Assembly (NCBI GenBank): GCA_028749115.1
Contig: JAQURD010000003.1
Span: 62,001-126,000 of the forward strand
Length of the DNA: 64,000 bases
Reading direction: 5' to 3'
Source: Acidobacteriota bacterium
GTDB taxonomy: Bacteria; Acidobacteriota; Aminicenantia; Aminicenantales; Saccharicenantaceae
Shown: positions 31,622 to 39,875 of the stretch, piece by piece
Position numbering within the stretch: the first letter of the stretch is position 1
Layout: each line of letters starts with the position of its first letter
The notes under the pieces: model-generated
Databases searched by the model: none
The model's input: only the letters and a program-made list of their open reading frames with translations
Told to the model about the DNA's origin: nothing
Translations under genes and position numbers: made by a program

Positions 31622-31711
31622 TTATAGGGCGGCTGGGACCGCCCAGAAATAAAAACAGAAAGAAGACAAAGCTACAGGTTGAACACTGAGCCGTCTTTTT
31701 TCCTGGTTCAT
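31622..31711 (-). CDS. Phe/Tyr/Trp leader peptide of the aro-trp operon
   Basis: A 29-codon frame from ATG 31711 to TAA 31622-31624. Residues 18-23 read FCFYFW: three Phe, one Tyr and one Trp in six codons, with no other aromatic residue in the peptide. It ends AVPAAL across a GC-rich hairpin. It stands between a consensus promoter and aroF, whose operon makes the precursors of all three aromatic amino acids and tryptophan itself. The predicted transcription start is within about 3 nt of the ATG, so the mRNA would be leaderless. Length (29 codons) and hairpin core CCAGCCGCC match the pheA leader. The sequence facts are direct; attenuation is inferred. Confidence 0.82.
   Translation of the reverse strand: MNQEKRRLSVQPVALSSFCFYFWAVPAAL
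31627..31644 (-). promoter_or_regulatory. Hairpin following the aromatic codons in the aroF leader
   Basis: GGGCGG-TCCCAG-CCGCCC on the minus strand, a perfect 6-bp GC stem. Its 5' arm overlaps the Trp codon (TGG-GCG-G), so a ribosome waiting at that codon would prevent it from forming. Confidence 0.7.
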
Positions 31712-31718
31712 GCTGAAC

Positions 31719-31747
31719 TTTATAGCAAACCTTCTGGCAGTTGTCAA
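31719..31747 (-). promoter_or_regulatory. Promoter of the aro-trp operon
   Basis: Minus-strand TTGACA (31742-31747), 17-base spacer, TATAAA (31719-31724). The start site is expected at 31711-31714, at the leader-peptide ATG. Confidence 0.8.
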
Positions 31748-31854
31748 GAATATTTTTTAAAATTGTTATTTACAGTTGAAAAGTAAACTGCATATACTGT
31801 TCCTTAGCCTCCTAATTAAAAAATCCTCCTTATCATCTCAGATGGCTTTAGTAC

Positions 31855-32955
31855 CTATTTCTTTTTTACAGCCAGAGTGTATATGTCAACCTGGCTCCTT
31901 TCGGGGTAAGAACAGATATAAGCATTATTGTTACTGTCAATCGAAATTATCTGGCCGGGAGCTTCTTCCTCCTCTAAGAGAAGCTTCCCGTCTGGAGAAA
32001 ATAAGTCCAGGCAAGTATTATAACTGGCAGGCTTTCCGTCTTGGTAAATCTGGTTATATCTTTGAAGAACTAAGTTTCCGTCTTCGGCAAAGTGTAAACC
32101 TATTATGTAGGAAACAACGCGAGTACCACCCAGGTTAGTTACCTTTTTTTGTACAATATTCTTAATATCTTCCAGCTGTTTGTCAGGATTATAACCCTTG
32201 ATAGTTCTTTTTATTTTTTGTATTGAGTTCCCTTCAGTATCAACTATATGTATCACCAGAGGGTTTTCAGGAACATCATAGGTAATGGCAATTTTCGATC
32301 GATCGTGACCCAAAGCCGCCTGTGCACTCAAATATACTAGAGATTGTATATTATCTCGGAGTTCTTTCGGCGAATTCATTTTCGGGGCAAATGGATGAAA
32401 TTCACGAAAAAAAGATTTTAAGAAATCCCCCTTAGATGAATATAAATGAAAGTAGCTGTCATCTTTAAGCATCGGAGCCACCAGAAGTAATATGTTTTCT
32501 TCGTGGTCAATAAAAATTTTCTTTATGGATAGTGGCTTAATGAGCTTTATGCTTTTGAGATACTCTAGATTATTATCTAAAACATTTATTCTCATATTAC
32601 CATTATCTGCAATAAAAACATTCCCCTTGGCATCAATAGCCAAGGACGATGGCGAATTCATATCGCCCGGCCCCTGTCCTTGTCTTCCTGCCTCGCCTAA
32701 AAAGCCAAGCTCATTTGAAAATTTCCTGACACAATTATTCCTTGAGTCGAGAATGAATATATTGCCCCAGGCATCTGCTTTGACATCGGCGATATCGAAA
32801 AACAATTCTTCTCTTTTATCTTCTGAGCCTATTTTCCCTTTCAGAATAAATTCAAGCTCATAGTCTTCTTGATGGCAAAATGCATAAACAGCAGGGGAAA
32901 AAAGGAAGATGATAAAAGCGATAATAGCAGACTCAAGCTTTCTATTTTTGCCCAT
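31855..32955 (-). CDS. Secreted six-bladed beta-propeller (NHL-like) protein
   Basis: A 366-residue exported protein. A signal peptide spans about 1-27 (hydrophobic AIIAFIIFLFSPAVYA). Repeats of the NHL/6-bladed type follow: DAWGNIFILDSRNNCVRKF, GEAGRQGQGPGDMNSPSSLA, DAKGNVFIADNGNMRINVLD and later FAEDGNLVLQRYNQIY. GRQGQGPGDMNSP is typical of the BF3164/'6-bladed beta-propeller' proteins common in Bacteroidetes and Aminicenantes. Ligand and function are unknown. ATG 32955 has AAGGAAG upstream; the frame also opens at a GTG one codon earlier. Downstream of the Cys-rich peptide and thioredoxin-like genes on the same strand, so the three may be one unit. Confidence 0.8.
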   Translation of the reverse strand: MGKNRKLESAIIAFIIFLFSPAVYAFCHQEDYELEFILKGKIGSEDKREELFFDIADVKADAWGNIFILDSRNNCVRKFSNELGFLGEAGRQGQGPGDMNSPSSLAIDAKGNVFIADNGNMRINVLDNNLEYLKSIKLIKPLSIKKIFIDHEENILLLVAPMLKDDSYFHLYSSKGDFLKSFFREFHPFAPKMNSPKELRDNIQSLVYLSAQAALGHDRSKIAITYDVPENPLVIHIVDTEGNSIQKIKRTIKGYNPDKQLEDIKNIVQKKVTNLGGTRVVSYIIGLHFAEDGNLVLQRYNQIYQDGKPASYNTCLDLFSPDGKLLLEEEEAPGQIISIDSNNNAYICSYPERSQVDIYTLAVKKK

Positions 32956-32996
32956 CACAACACTTCCTTCGATTAAAGCTTATCCAGCTTACCAGA

Positions 32997-33212
32997 TCAA
33001 TTACAATTTCCCAAACAGTCCATCATATGATCTGTACAATAGTTTAAAAGATCGGGTCTCATACGCATGCAATTGTTGAACCAGCTATAACAGTAGTTTT
33101 CACAGTCTCCAGCCGAAGCAAAAAGCAGATCTGATGATAAAACAAGTACTCCTGCTAAGATAAGAATCGTTACACAAAAGATAAGCACTTTTTTCAGGCT
33201 TTTCTGTTGCAT
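32997..33212 (-). CDS. Small secreted Cys-rich peptide with symmetric Cys spacing
   Basis: A 71-residue precursor starting at ATG 33212 after AAGGAGG. A signal peptide (hydrophobic VLIFCVTILILAGVLVL) ends about FASA. The mature ~37 residues contain six Cys spaced C-x3-C-x6-C-x10-C-x6-C-x3-C, a mirror-symmetric pattern with paired CENYC and CLGNC ends. This would suit a disulfide-stapled helical hairpin, which is inference. I do not recognise the family. The gene is followed by the propeller gene and preceded, 14 nt away, by a membrane-anchored thioredoxin-like gene that could handle its disulfides. It might be a signalling or antimicrobial peptide; no evidence decides. Confidence 0.7.
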   Translation of the reverse strand: MQQKSLKKVLIFCVTILILAGVLVLSSDLLFASAGDCENYCYSWFNNCMRMRPDLLNYCTDHMMDCLGNCN

Positions 33213-33226
33213 ACCTTTCCTCCTTA

Positions 33227-33808
33227 TCAATTTTTTAAGATAATATTTTTCAAATTTAAGTAATCGTCGACATTAAGGTCGCCGCTCTTAGCCCACTCAA
33301 TCTTACCATCTTTCGTAACTAATATAGTGAGACTTGATCCACTCGTTGTATAGAACATTTTTGAGAACTTGCTGATATCAGACGGTACATATAAAGGAAA
33401 TTGCACTTTAAAAGCTTCTTTTATATCCGTCGCTTGAGGTATTCCTCCCTTAACTAGACCTACTACGGCGGCCTCGCTTCTTATCTGTTGATAAAGCCTT
33501 TCTCCAATAGCAATATTTTTTTCACATGGGGCACAAGAAACATTTATAATAAAGACAAGAGATTTTTTCCTGTTATTAATAAAGCTTAGCTTTTCATTAA
33601 AACCTTCAAGAGTTACAACCTCTATTTCAGGTTCAGGAACTTTATCATTTAATCGAAGGGAGGATGGCTCTCTTTTAGTAAATAAATCTATAATATTATG
33701 CTGCTTTAATAAACAGATAATTATTATTAAGAAAACAGATAATAATACAACTACAATTTTCCCTGGCTTTTTTTCTTTGACACCCTTTGCCTCTTGCTCT
33801 TTTAGCAT
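33227..33808 (-). CDS. Membrane-anchored thioredoxin-like protein (CAPC)
   Basis: A 193-residue protein with a single N-terminal membrane segment (about 18-36, KIVVVLLSVFLIIIICLL) and an extracytoplasmic thioredoxin/TlpA-like domain. The redox motif is C92-A-P-C95 in INVSCAPCEKNIA, and the fold is supported by LVFIINV before it and SSLTILVTKDGKIEWAKSG near the end. It lacks the usual WC of thioredoxins. It lies directly upstream of the Cys-rich peptide. A role in forming or reducing its disulfides is plausible. Confidence 0.75.
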   Translation of the reverse strand: MLKEQEAKGVKEKKPGKIVVVLLSVFLIIIICLLKQHNIIDLFTKREPSSLRLNDKVPEPEIEVVTLEGFNEKLSFINNRKKSLVFIINVSCAPCEKNIAIGERLYQQIRSEAAVVGLVKGGIPQATDIKEAFKVQFPLYVPSDISKFSKMFYTTSGSSLTILVTKDGKIEWAKSGDLNVDDYLNLKNIILKN

Positions 33809-33947
33809 ATCTCCTAACAGATTCTTTTGTCAAGAAATTTTTTAAAAACTTTTGCATTCATGATGGTCGTATGTAATTTGAACAGATTTATATATCATCT
33901 TATAATATCTTAGCTCATAGAAAACATAAGGGGGGTAAAGCCCGGCC
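33809..33947. other. Divergent intergenic region
   Basis: AT-rich spacer between the thioredoxin-like gene (-) and the membrane protein gene (+). It should hold promoters for both; I cannot pick them with confidence. Confidence 0.25.
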
Positions 33948-35762
33948 ATGAGTCTGATAACTCTTTTTCCTGAACAAGAGACCGCAGCCAGAAGCACTTT
34001 CAAACAGAAAATCCATAAGGGCTGCTTGTGCATCAAGCAAACTCTGCGCGGATTTACCGGAGCACTTTTTCTTTCCAGTATCTTCCATCTTGTCTTAGCT
34101 TTTCTCCTGTCGGTGACGGCGGTAGCTTATTATCCCCGTGTAGAGGCTGGAAATGAGGCAGCTGCAGGTCAAAATGACATTTATCTTTTTGCCCGGGCAC
34201 TTGATGAGCTGGCCAGGGAAAAAGGGATTGACGAAGAGCTGGCCAGACTTATAACCGAAGTTGAAGAAAAGAAATTGCCGGAAGTTGCCCAGAATTTCCT
34301 TCTTCTGGACGAGCAAATATCTGAAGAGGAAAAAGTAGAAATTTATAAAAAACTACTCGAAAACTATTTTTCGCAGGCTGCCAGAGCTTCAACAGGCGGG
34401 AAAACTCTCTCGGAAGAAAAGCTGCAGAGAAGTAGAGAAGAAGATAAAGAGGAGAGTATCAGGATTCATTCAGGTGAAAAAGTTTTTTTAAGTCCTTCAC
34501 CTTCAGGCGACGGAAAATCTGAACTTTATATACTCGGCCAGGAAGAGGCAAGAGAACTGGAGAGGCTGGAAAAGGCTGGAGCCTTAAAAAATCCGCCTGA
34601 TTTTGGTCCTGGTCACCTCATCCAACTCAAGCCCGGAACCCGCCCGACTAAGGTGCCAGCTCAATACTACTACCGGCTGTGCCCTTATGAAGAAATTGTG
34701 GCTCGAGGGGCCCTGAACTTTTCTATTATTAAGGGCTTCCCGACCTTTATCTTCCCGCCGGCTGAAAATGAGCAGGCCAAGGAAACACTGGAACAAGCTT
34801 CTGGCCAGGCCGAGCAACTTTTCCCGCAGGGAAACTTCCGCGTCTTCTTTTACGGAGAAGCAGAATTTCATGAGCAAAAAGCAGAGGAAACAGGTCAGAA
34901 GAAAAGGGAGCCGGTCCATTTTGGTCTGGCCGCACATAAGTGGTCTGAAATTCTGGATGGCCTGATGGCCTATCCGGAGGAAGTGCAGTTTTCTATTTTT
35001 GAAAAAGATTATCTTAACAAATACGATTGGGACAATCCCGACCTGGCCGCTTTTACCAGAAATTTTATTAATTCTAACCTGAATGGCGTCATCTTTATTG
35101 AAGATGAATTTACCGCCGCCTTCGACGCGCTGGAGGAACTTTTCTACAAGAAGCCGATCTTTGAGAGGATGACCGTTCTGATCGAGAGTCATCCTCCCTC
35201 GCCCGTTAGAGATGAGCTTCTCTTCTGCCTGGCCTCTTCTTTAGATATGGAAAGAAGAGTCATCAAAAACCTGGCCAGGGTTTATCCTCAAGCGAAGGAC
35301 ATTTATCTCAAGAAAGCTTCGCTTGATTATGTTTTTAACTCGCTGCCTAAAGCTTTTGTTTTGAAGCAGGTTTATGAGGACCTCAAGGAAAGCCTCAGCC
35401 GGAAAGGCTATTCGTCCCTGGATGAGGCCCTGGAGAAATATGAGGAAGCAGAGCTCAAAATCTATGAGGATTTAGCCGGCCGGGGCGGGCAGACGAGGGC
35501 CAGGGCTCTTTATGCTATCGGGCTGGCTTACTGGGAAAAGGGAGAGAAGAAGAAAGCCCTTGAGACCTGGAAAAAAATAGAACGGCCCTACGCCAGCCTT
35601 TCTATCAAAAATCTGCTCGACGTCATCAACCAGACTCCGCCGGCCAAGCTCGATGAGGAAATTGAGATGGAGATTAATTACCGGTCTAGCAAGAACAGTA
35701 AGTATCTCTATCGGCGCCAAGTTCAATTCAACAAGTGGTCCCGCCGCCAGCGGCCCATATAA
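33948..35762 (+). CDS. Membrane-anchored protein with TPR-like C-terminus, function unknown
   Basis: A 604-residue protein I do not recognise. One transmembrane segment (about 37-61, GALFLSSIFHLVLAFLLSV) follows a short basic N-terminus. A large acidic, helical region comes next with charged stretches such as LSEEKLQRSREEDKEESIRI, then a folded middle part. The last ~130 residues read like TPR helices (RARALYAIGLAYWEKGEKKK, LETWKKIERPYASLS). It lies 15 nt upstream of a DNA methyltransferase and is likely co-transcribed with it. Nothing resembles a restriction nuclease. GGGGGG runs about 15 nt upstream of the ATG. Confidence 0.55.
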   Translation: MSLITLFPEQETAARSTFKQKIHKGCLCIKQTLRGFTGALFLSSIFHLVLAFLLSVTAVAYYPRVEAGNEAAAGQNDIYLFARALDELAREKGIDEELARLITEVEEKKLPEVAQNFLLLDEQISEEEKVEIYKKLLENYFSQAARASTGGKTLSEEKLQRSREEDKEESIRIHSGEKVFLSPSPSGDGKSELYILGQEEARELERLEKAGALKNPPDFGPGHLIQLKPGTRPTKVPAQYYYRLCPYEEIVARGALNFSIIKGFPTFIFPPAENEQAKETLEQASGQAEQLFPQGNFRVFFYGEAEFHEQKAEETGQKKREPVHFGLAAHKWSEILDGLMAYPEEVQFSIFEKDYLNKYDWDNPDLAAFTRNFINSNLNGVIFIEDEFTAAFDALEELFYKKPIFERMTVLIESHPPSPVRDELLFCLASSLDMERRVIKNLARVYPQAKDIYLKKASLDYVFNSLPKAFVLKQVYEDLKESLSRKGYSSLDEALEKYEEAELKIYEDLAGRGGQTRARALYAIGLAYWEKGEKKKALETWKKIERPYASLSIKNLLDVINQTPPAKLDEEIEMEINYRSSKNSKYLYRRQVQFNKWSRRQRPI

Positions 35763-35777
35763 AAGGTGGGTTGACTT

Positions 35778-36722
35778 ATGGAAAGAAGATTGAAATTCTC
35801 AACAGCCAAACGGAAATCAGCGGGAACCACTACCAGTGCTTTTGGTTCTCCGGGGCGAATTAATCACGACTCAAGCAAATTCTACGGGAGTCGTCTATAT
35901 GAAGACTTGCCGAGGGAAGAGCAGGTGGAATATATTGAAAACCCTGTCAGCAATGATCGCCTCGACAGAGTTTTTTGCCGTTCAAGCGAAAAAATGGAAG
36001 AGCTGCCTGAAAACAGCATCCACCTGATGGTTACTTCCCCTCCTTATAATGTAGGAAAAGAATATGATCAGGATCTAACGCTTACCGAATACCGGGAATT
36101 CTTGAAGCGAGTCTGGGAAGAGGTTTATAGAGTCCTGGTTCCTGGAGGGAGGGCTTGCATAAATATTGCTAACCTGGGAAGAAAGCCATATCTGCCTCTC
36201 CACATTTTTCTGATAAAGGACATGATAGATCTTGGTTTTCTGATGAGAGGCGAAATCATCTGGAATAAGGGTTCAAGCGTCAGTCCCTCGACAGCCTGGG
36301 GGACCTGGCAGTCGGCTAAAAACCCCATCCTGAGAGACATTCATGAGTATATTCTGGTCTTTTCAAAAAAAACTTTTACCAGAAAAGCCCCGAAGAACCG
36401 AGAAAACACAATTTCCAAAGAGGAATTTTTGGAATTTACCAAAAGTATCTGGACCTTTCCGGCAGAATCGGCTACCAAAGTTGGCCATCCAGCACCATTT
36501 CCGATCGAATTGCCCTACAGATTAATCCAGTTATATACCTTTGAAGACGAAATAGTTCTGGACCCATTTATAGGTAGTGGACAGACGGCCATAGCCGCTC
36601 TGAAATCAGATCGCCATTTTGTGGGTTATGACATCAACAAAGATTATGTTCGCTTAGCCGAAAGACGAATAAAAGAATATATGGATGACAGGTCAATTCC
36701 AAAACTTCTTGACCTGAATTAA
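35778..36722 (+). CDS. DNA methyltransferase, SPPY type (probable N4-cytosine)
   Basis: A 314-residue beta-class amino-methyltransferase. Motif IV reads TSPPYNVGKEYD (about residues 88-99); motif I is at the C-terminal side as DPFIGSGQTAIAAL. SPPY is usual for N4-cytosine enzymes whereas DPPY is usual for N6-adenine. LVPGGRACINIANLGRKPY and HEYILVFSKK fit the family. A basic 60-residue N-terminal tail (RRLKFSTAKRKSAG) precedes the catalytic part. No endonuclease gene is adjacent, so it may be an orphan with an epigenetic role. Start follows AGGTGGG. Confidence 0.85.
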   Translation: MERRLKFSTAKRKSAGTTTSAFGSPGRINHDSSKFYGSRLYEDLPREEQVEYIENPVSNDRLDRVFCRSSEKMEELPENSIHLMVTSPPYNVGKEYDQDLTLTEYREFLKRVWEEVYRVLVPGGRACINIANLGRKPYLPLHIFLIKDMIDLGFLMRGEIIWNKGSSVSPSTAWGTWQSAKNPILRDIHEYILVFSKKTFTRKAPKNRENTISKEEFLEFTKSIWTFPAESATKVGHPAPFPIELPYRLIQLYTFEDEIVLDPFIGSGQTAIAALKSDRHFVGYDINKDYVRLAERRIKEYMDDRSIPKLLDLN

Positions 36723-36733
36723 ACAAATTACGC

Positions 36734-36794
36734 AGAAAGTGCTGCCCTATCGCTCCTATTTATAACCTCTATAAGCTAAAAATAAGCACTTTCT
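36734..36794. repeat. 10-bp perfect inverted repeat downstream of the methyltransferase
   Basis: AGAAAGTGCT (36734-36743) and AGCACTTTCT (36785-36794) flank 41 AT-rich bases. It could fold as a terminator or be ends of a small lost element. The rest of 36795-36973 shows no gene. Confidence 0.4.
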
Positions 36795-36973
36795 CTTAGG
36801 ACACTAAAATGCAACGAAAAATATTATCTGGCAGAAAGTCAAATCTATATAAGCGTTATCAATATCTTTAATCCTCCTATCAAAAGATGGCGTAATTATT
36901 AAGTCTCCCGCGTCTCAAAATCGGCCTAACACTAAAGATTGCAAGCCTCAGTGTATATGACGTTATGTTATTT

Positions 36974-37168
36974 TCAACGCAGCCTGTATTTGTAGAGCGT
37001 ATAAAAACCCTCAGCTCCGATAGAACTTTCAGACAGACAGTAGAGGATTCTGTTCGCTTTGTCATAATAATAATCTGGCCGTTCGTAAGTACTGCTGAAA
37101 TTTTCTAAAGGAGCTTCTTTAAGGAAATTCCCCTGGTGGTCGTAACCGAGGTGACGAGCAAAGCCCAT
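36974..37168 (-). pseudogene. C-terminal remnant of a beta-propeller gene
   Basis: A 64-codon frame reading LGYDHQGNFLKEAPLENF, then YYYDKANRILYCLSES and FYTLYKYRLR, which resembles the last blade of the secreted propeller proteins nearby. No signal peptide or earlier blades exist. A stop codon (TAG) directly precedes its first ATG, and a copy of the dispersed repeat lies 11 bases further upstream, so the 5' part of the gene appears to have been removed at the repeat. Confidence 0.55.
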
Positions 37169-37178
37169 CTACATATCT

Positions 37179-37192
37179 AAGTGAGGCAATTC
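37179..37192 (-). repeat. Dispersed repeat, copy C (14-base exact match)
   Basis: GAATTGCCTCACTT on the minus strand is identical to the start of repeat copy A (3041-3054). Similarity fades after this. It lies at the broken end of the propeller remnant. Confidence 0.55.
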
Positions 37193-37266
37193 GCGGGCTT
37201 GATTTTTCAGGCGGTTAAACGGTAAGGTAAAAGACGGTAATAGTAATATAGACAAAAGGAATTCAC

Positions 37267-38205
37267 ATGAGAAAAGAGAGAAACTTCCCGCATCTCTACG
37301 GCCCGGTGCCTTCCAGACGCCTGGGTTATTCTCTGGGTGTTGACCTTCTACCCTTTAAGACCTGCAGCCTGAGCTGTATTTACTGCCAGCTGGGCAACAG
37401 CCCGAAAAAAACCATCAGAAGGATAAATCCTTATTCTGAAAAAAAGATGCTTGAAGAGATAAAGGAATTCCTTAAAACCGGAGCCAGGGTGGACTTCATC
37501 ACTTTTTCCGGCTCTGGAGAGCCAACCCTTAATAAATCCATCGGCTGGCTGATAAGAGAAATAAGAAAGTTCACTAATATTCCGGTGGCCGTTTTGACCA
37601 ACAGCACCCTGCTGTCTCGAGCCGAGGTCAGAAAAGAGCTGGCCGCGGCCGATGTGGTCGTTCCTTCCCTTGATGCTGCCACCCAGCGAATTTTCGAAAA
37701 GATCAATCGCCCGCACCCTTCACTCAAGATTGAAAAGATAATAGAAGGACTGGTCAAATTCAGAAAAGAATTTAAGGGCCAGATCTGGCTGGAGATTATG
37801 CTGGCGAAAGGAGTAAACGACTCGCCAGCTGAGATTAAAAAATTAAAGGAAGCAGCCGACAGAATCAATCCGGATAAAATCCAGCTCAATACAGTGATTA
37901 GACCTCCCGCCGAAAAGACGGCCAGGCCTCTGACACCTGAAGAAATGAATAAAATAAAAGAATTTTTTGGAGAGAAAGCCGAGGTCGTGGCCAGCTTCAG
38001 AAAGAAAGAGCAGGAAAAAGCACCTCAAAATATCGCCGAAGCTATTCTGGCCATGGTTCGCCGCAGGCCCGTCAGCCTGGAAGATCTGGAAAACTCTCTC
38101 GGCCAGACCAGAGAAGAATTAAGCCTGGAAATCCAAAAACTTCTGCAGCAGAAAAAAATCAAGCAGATCAGGCATCTTGATCGCGACTACTTTGAGCCCG
38201 TCTGA
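37267..38205 (+). CDS. Radical SAM protein (COG0731 type)
   Basis: A 312-residue radical SAM enzyme. The cluster ligands are C33, C37 and C40 in TCSLSCIYCQLG; ITFSGSGEPTLN is the SAM-binding GGE-like motif; VLTNSTLL and VVPSLDAAT follow the barrel order. LYGPVPSRRLGYSLGVDLLP at the N-terminus is characteristic of COG0731 proteins annotated as Fe-S oxidoreductases of unknown substrate. The last ~65 residues (RRPVSLEDLENSLGQTREEL) look like a winged helix. The start at 37267 follows a weak AAGGAATTCAC; no operon partner is evident. Confidence 0.85.
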   Translation: MRKERNFPHLYGPVPSRRLGYSLGVDLLPFKTCSLSCIYCQLGNSPKKTIRRINPYSEKKMLEEIKEFLKTGARVDFITFSGSGEPTLNKSIGWLIREIRKFTNIPVAVLTNSTLLSRAEVRKELAAADVVVPSLDAATQRIFEKINRPHPSLKIEKIIEGLVKFRKEFKGQIWLEIMLAKGVNDSPAEIKKLKEAADRINPDKIQLNTVIRPPAEKTARPLTPEEMNKIKEFFGEKAEVVASFRKKEQEKAPQNIAEAILAMVRRRPVSLEDLENSLGQTREELSLEIQKLLQQKKIKQIRHLDRDYFEPV

Positions 38206-38416
38206 AGCAGTGGCAGACTATATCACCGCTGCTGAGGCTCGGTTGCCCTTGTCTTTTATTTATAGCCTTAGTGATTACTCTAAAGGCCGCCGCCACAAAT
38301 CATAGCGAGTAACATGAATAAAGAGCTGTTTTCTCCTTCGATTGATTTTAAGGAAATTGTTTTTCTTCTTACAGTTTTTCAAGGGCGACAAAAATAAACC
38401 GTATTGGTTACCTGAG

Positions 38417-39505
38417 CTAATCTAGGTTCAGTCTGAACTTTTCTAGCCGGGGGTAATCTTCCTCTGACAGCACCCGAGCATAAAGGTTGTTGAGATTATC
38501 GATGTAAATCTGAGCAATTGACTCGCCTTTTTTGACATCAAAAATTTCATTGGGCATCTTAAACCTGTCAACAAGATTTAAATCAGAGTCATAAACATCA
38601 ATGAAGAGGATATCTCTTTTAGGATTAACGAAGGGAACCAGAAGGGAGCCGTCGCTTTTAACACTCAAATCAAAAACACTGGCCTGGTCAGAGGCTTGAA
38701 TTGAAATTCCCTTCTCATCTACCGAGAAGCTGATCCTGGCAGAGGTGTCGAAATCAGTCTGGCCAGAAACATCTTTGATTATTTCCCCTTTCGAATTGTA
38801 CTTTACCGGGTGATAAGGAAACAGTTGAGAAAATATCGGTTCTTTTTTGGGAGTTGAAACCAGTCTGGTAAAATTACACTTTCTGTAGATCTGGCGGAAA
38901 GGCTCAGGCATGGAAAGGTTGGAGATGTCTCTAACCAGACCAGGCCTTGGTTCTATAAATATCCCCGTGGCTTTTTCTATTTCACCAATATGTTTTGAGA
39001 TATGAATCAGTTTATGGTTTTTCTCAAGAATCATAGAGGACAAGAAATAAGTTTCATCAACCAGCTCCAGGTCGTCATAATAAACTGAAGTCTTAGCCAA
39101 TGAGAGAAACTTACCTTCAGGTGAATAGACATTAATCCGGTGTTGTTAATTATCAATCAGGTAGATTCGGCCATCTTCAAGCATCTTAATTTTAGAGGCA
39201 TCCTTTGATAGTTCACCTGGGCCCTGACCTATTCGACCAAAGGAAAAAAGGAACTGTCCGTCGTTGGCAAAACATTGAACGCGGCCATTTCCAGAATCCA
39301 GGATGAAGATTCGCCCCTCTTTATCTACGAAAGAAGAGCGGGGCTTAAAAAAATCTCCGTTACTTCTATCAGAACCGAGCACGAGCAACCTTTCCACCTT
39401 TAGAGGCTTAAACTGCAACCCCTTTGAGCCGGGATAACAATTCAGAAAAGCATCATTGGAAAAGAGGACCAGAATGAAACCCAGAAACAAGGCGACTCTT
39501 TTCAT
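38417..39505 (-). pseudogene. Secreted beta-propeller gene split by an in-frame stop
   Basis: Reading from ATG 39505 the protein has a signal peptide (ALFLGFILVLFSNDAFLN) and first blades (VDKEGRIFILDSGNGRVQCF, GRIGQGPGELSKDASKI, MLEDGRIYLIDN), then a TAA at 39146-39148. The same frame continues as QHRINVYSPEGKFLSLAKTS to a stop at 38417. DN-x-QHRI fits the usual NHL blade, so the TAA replaced a sense codon; no frameshift is involved. Together the two parts give about 362 residues, the size of the intact propeller at 31855. It may be a young pseudogene, a read-through gene or a base-call error. Confidence 0.75.
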
Positions 39506-39665
39506 TTTGAAACTCCGGGGTTATGATACAAAAATACTGGTAAAGACCCCATTGATTTTACTCCCCAGGACAAGCTGTAAAGGCCTTTAGTTTATTTCCT
39601 TAGTGTATTTGCTTTCAATATGCTCAGATTTACAGGTTCTCCCTTTAGCTCGGTCAAAAATTTCC

Positions 39666-39695
39666 TTGACATATTTTTTTTAGCTGTGGTAGTAT
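39666..39695 (+). promoter_or_regulatory. Promoter for the exported-protein cluster
   Basis: TTGACA (39666-39671), an 18-base spacer and TAGTAT (39690-39695). The start would be near 39703, giving a ~170-nt leader before the first gene of the five-gene cluster. Confidence 0.6.
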
Positions 39696-39875
39696 GCCAG
39701 GGCACGGGCAAGGAAGTTTGAAACTATGAGCCGCGGTTTCTTTCCACTCAGAAGGGGCAGAGCTTCTTCACCCCTTTCTTTCCTTTTTTGGTTGTCTCGT
39801 CACCTAAACTTATTGATAGATTTCTGCTGCATTTGGTGGGGCGGACCATTTAATTTAGTTAAGGGAGGAGGAAAA

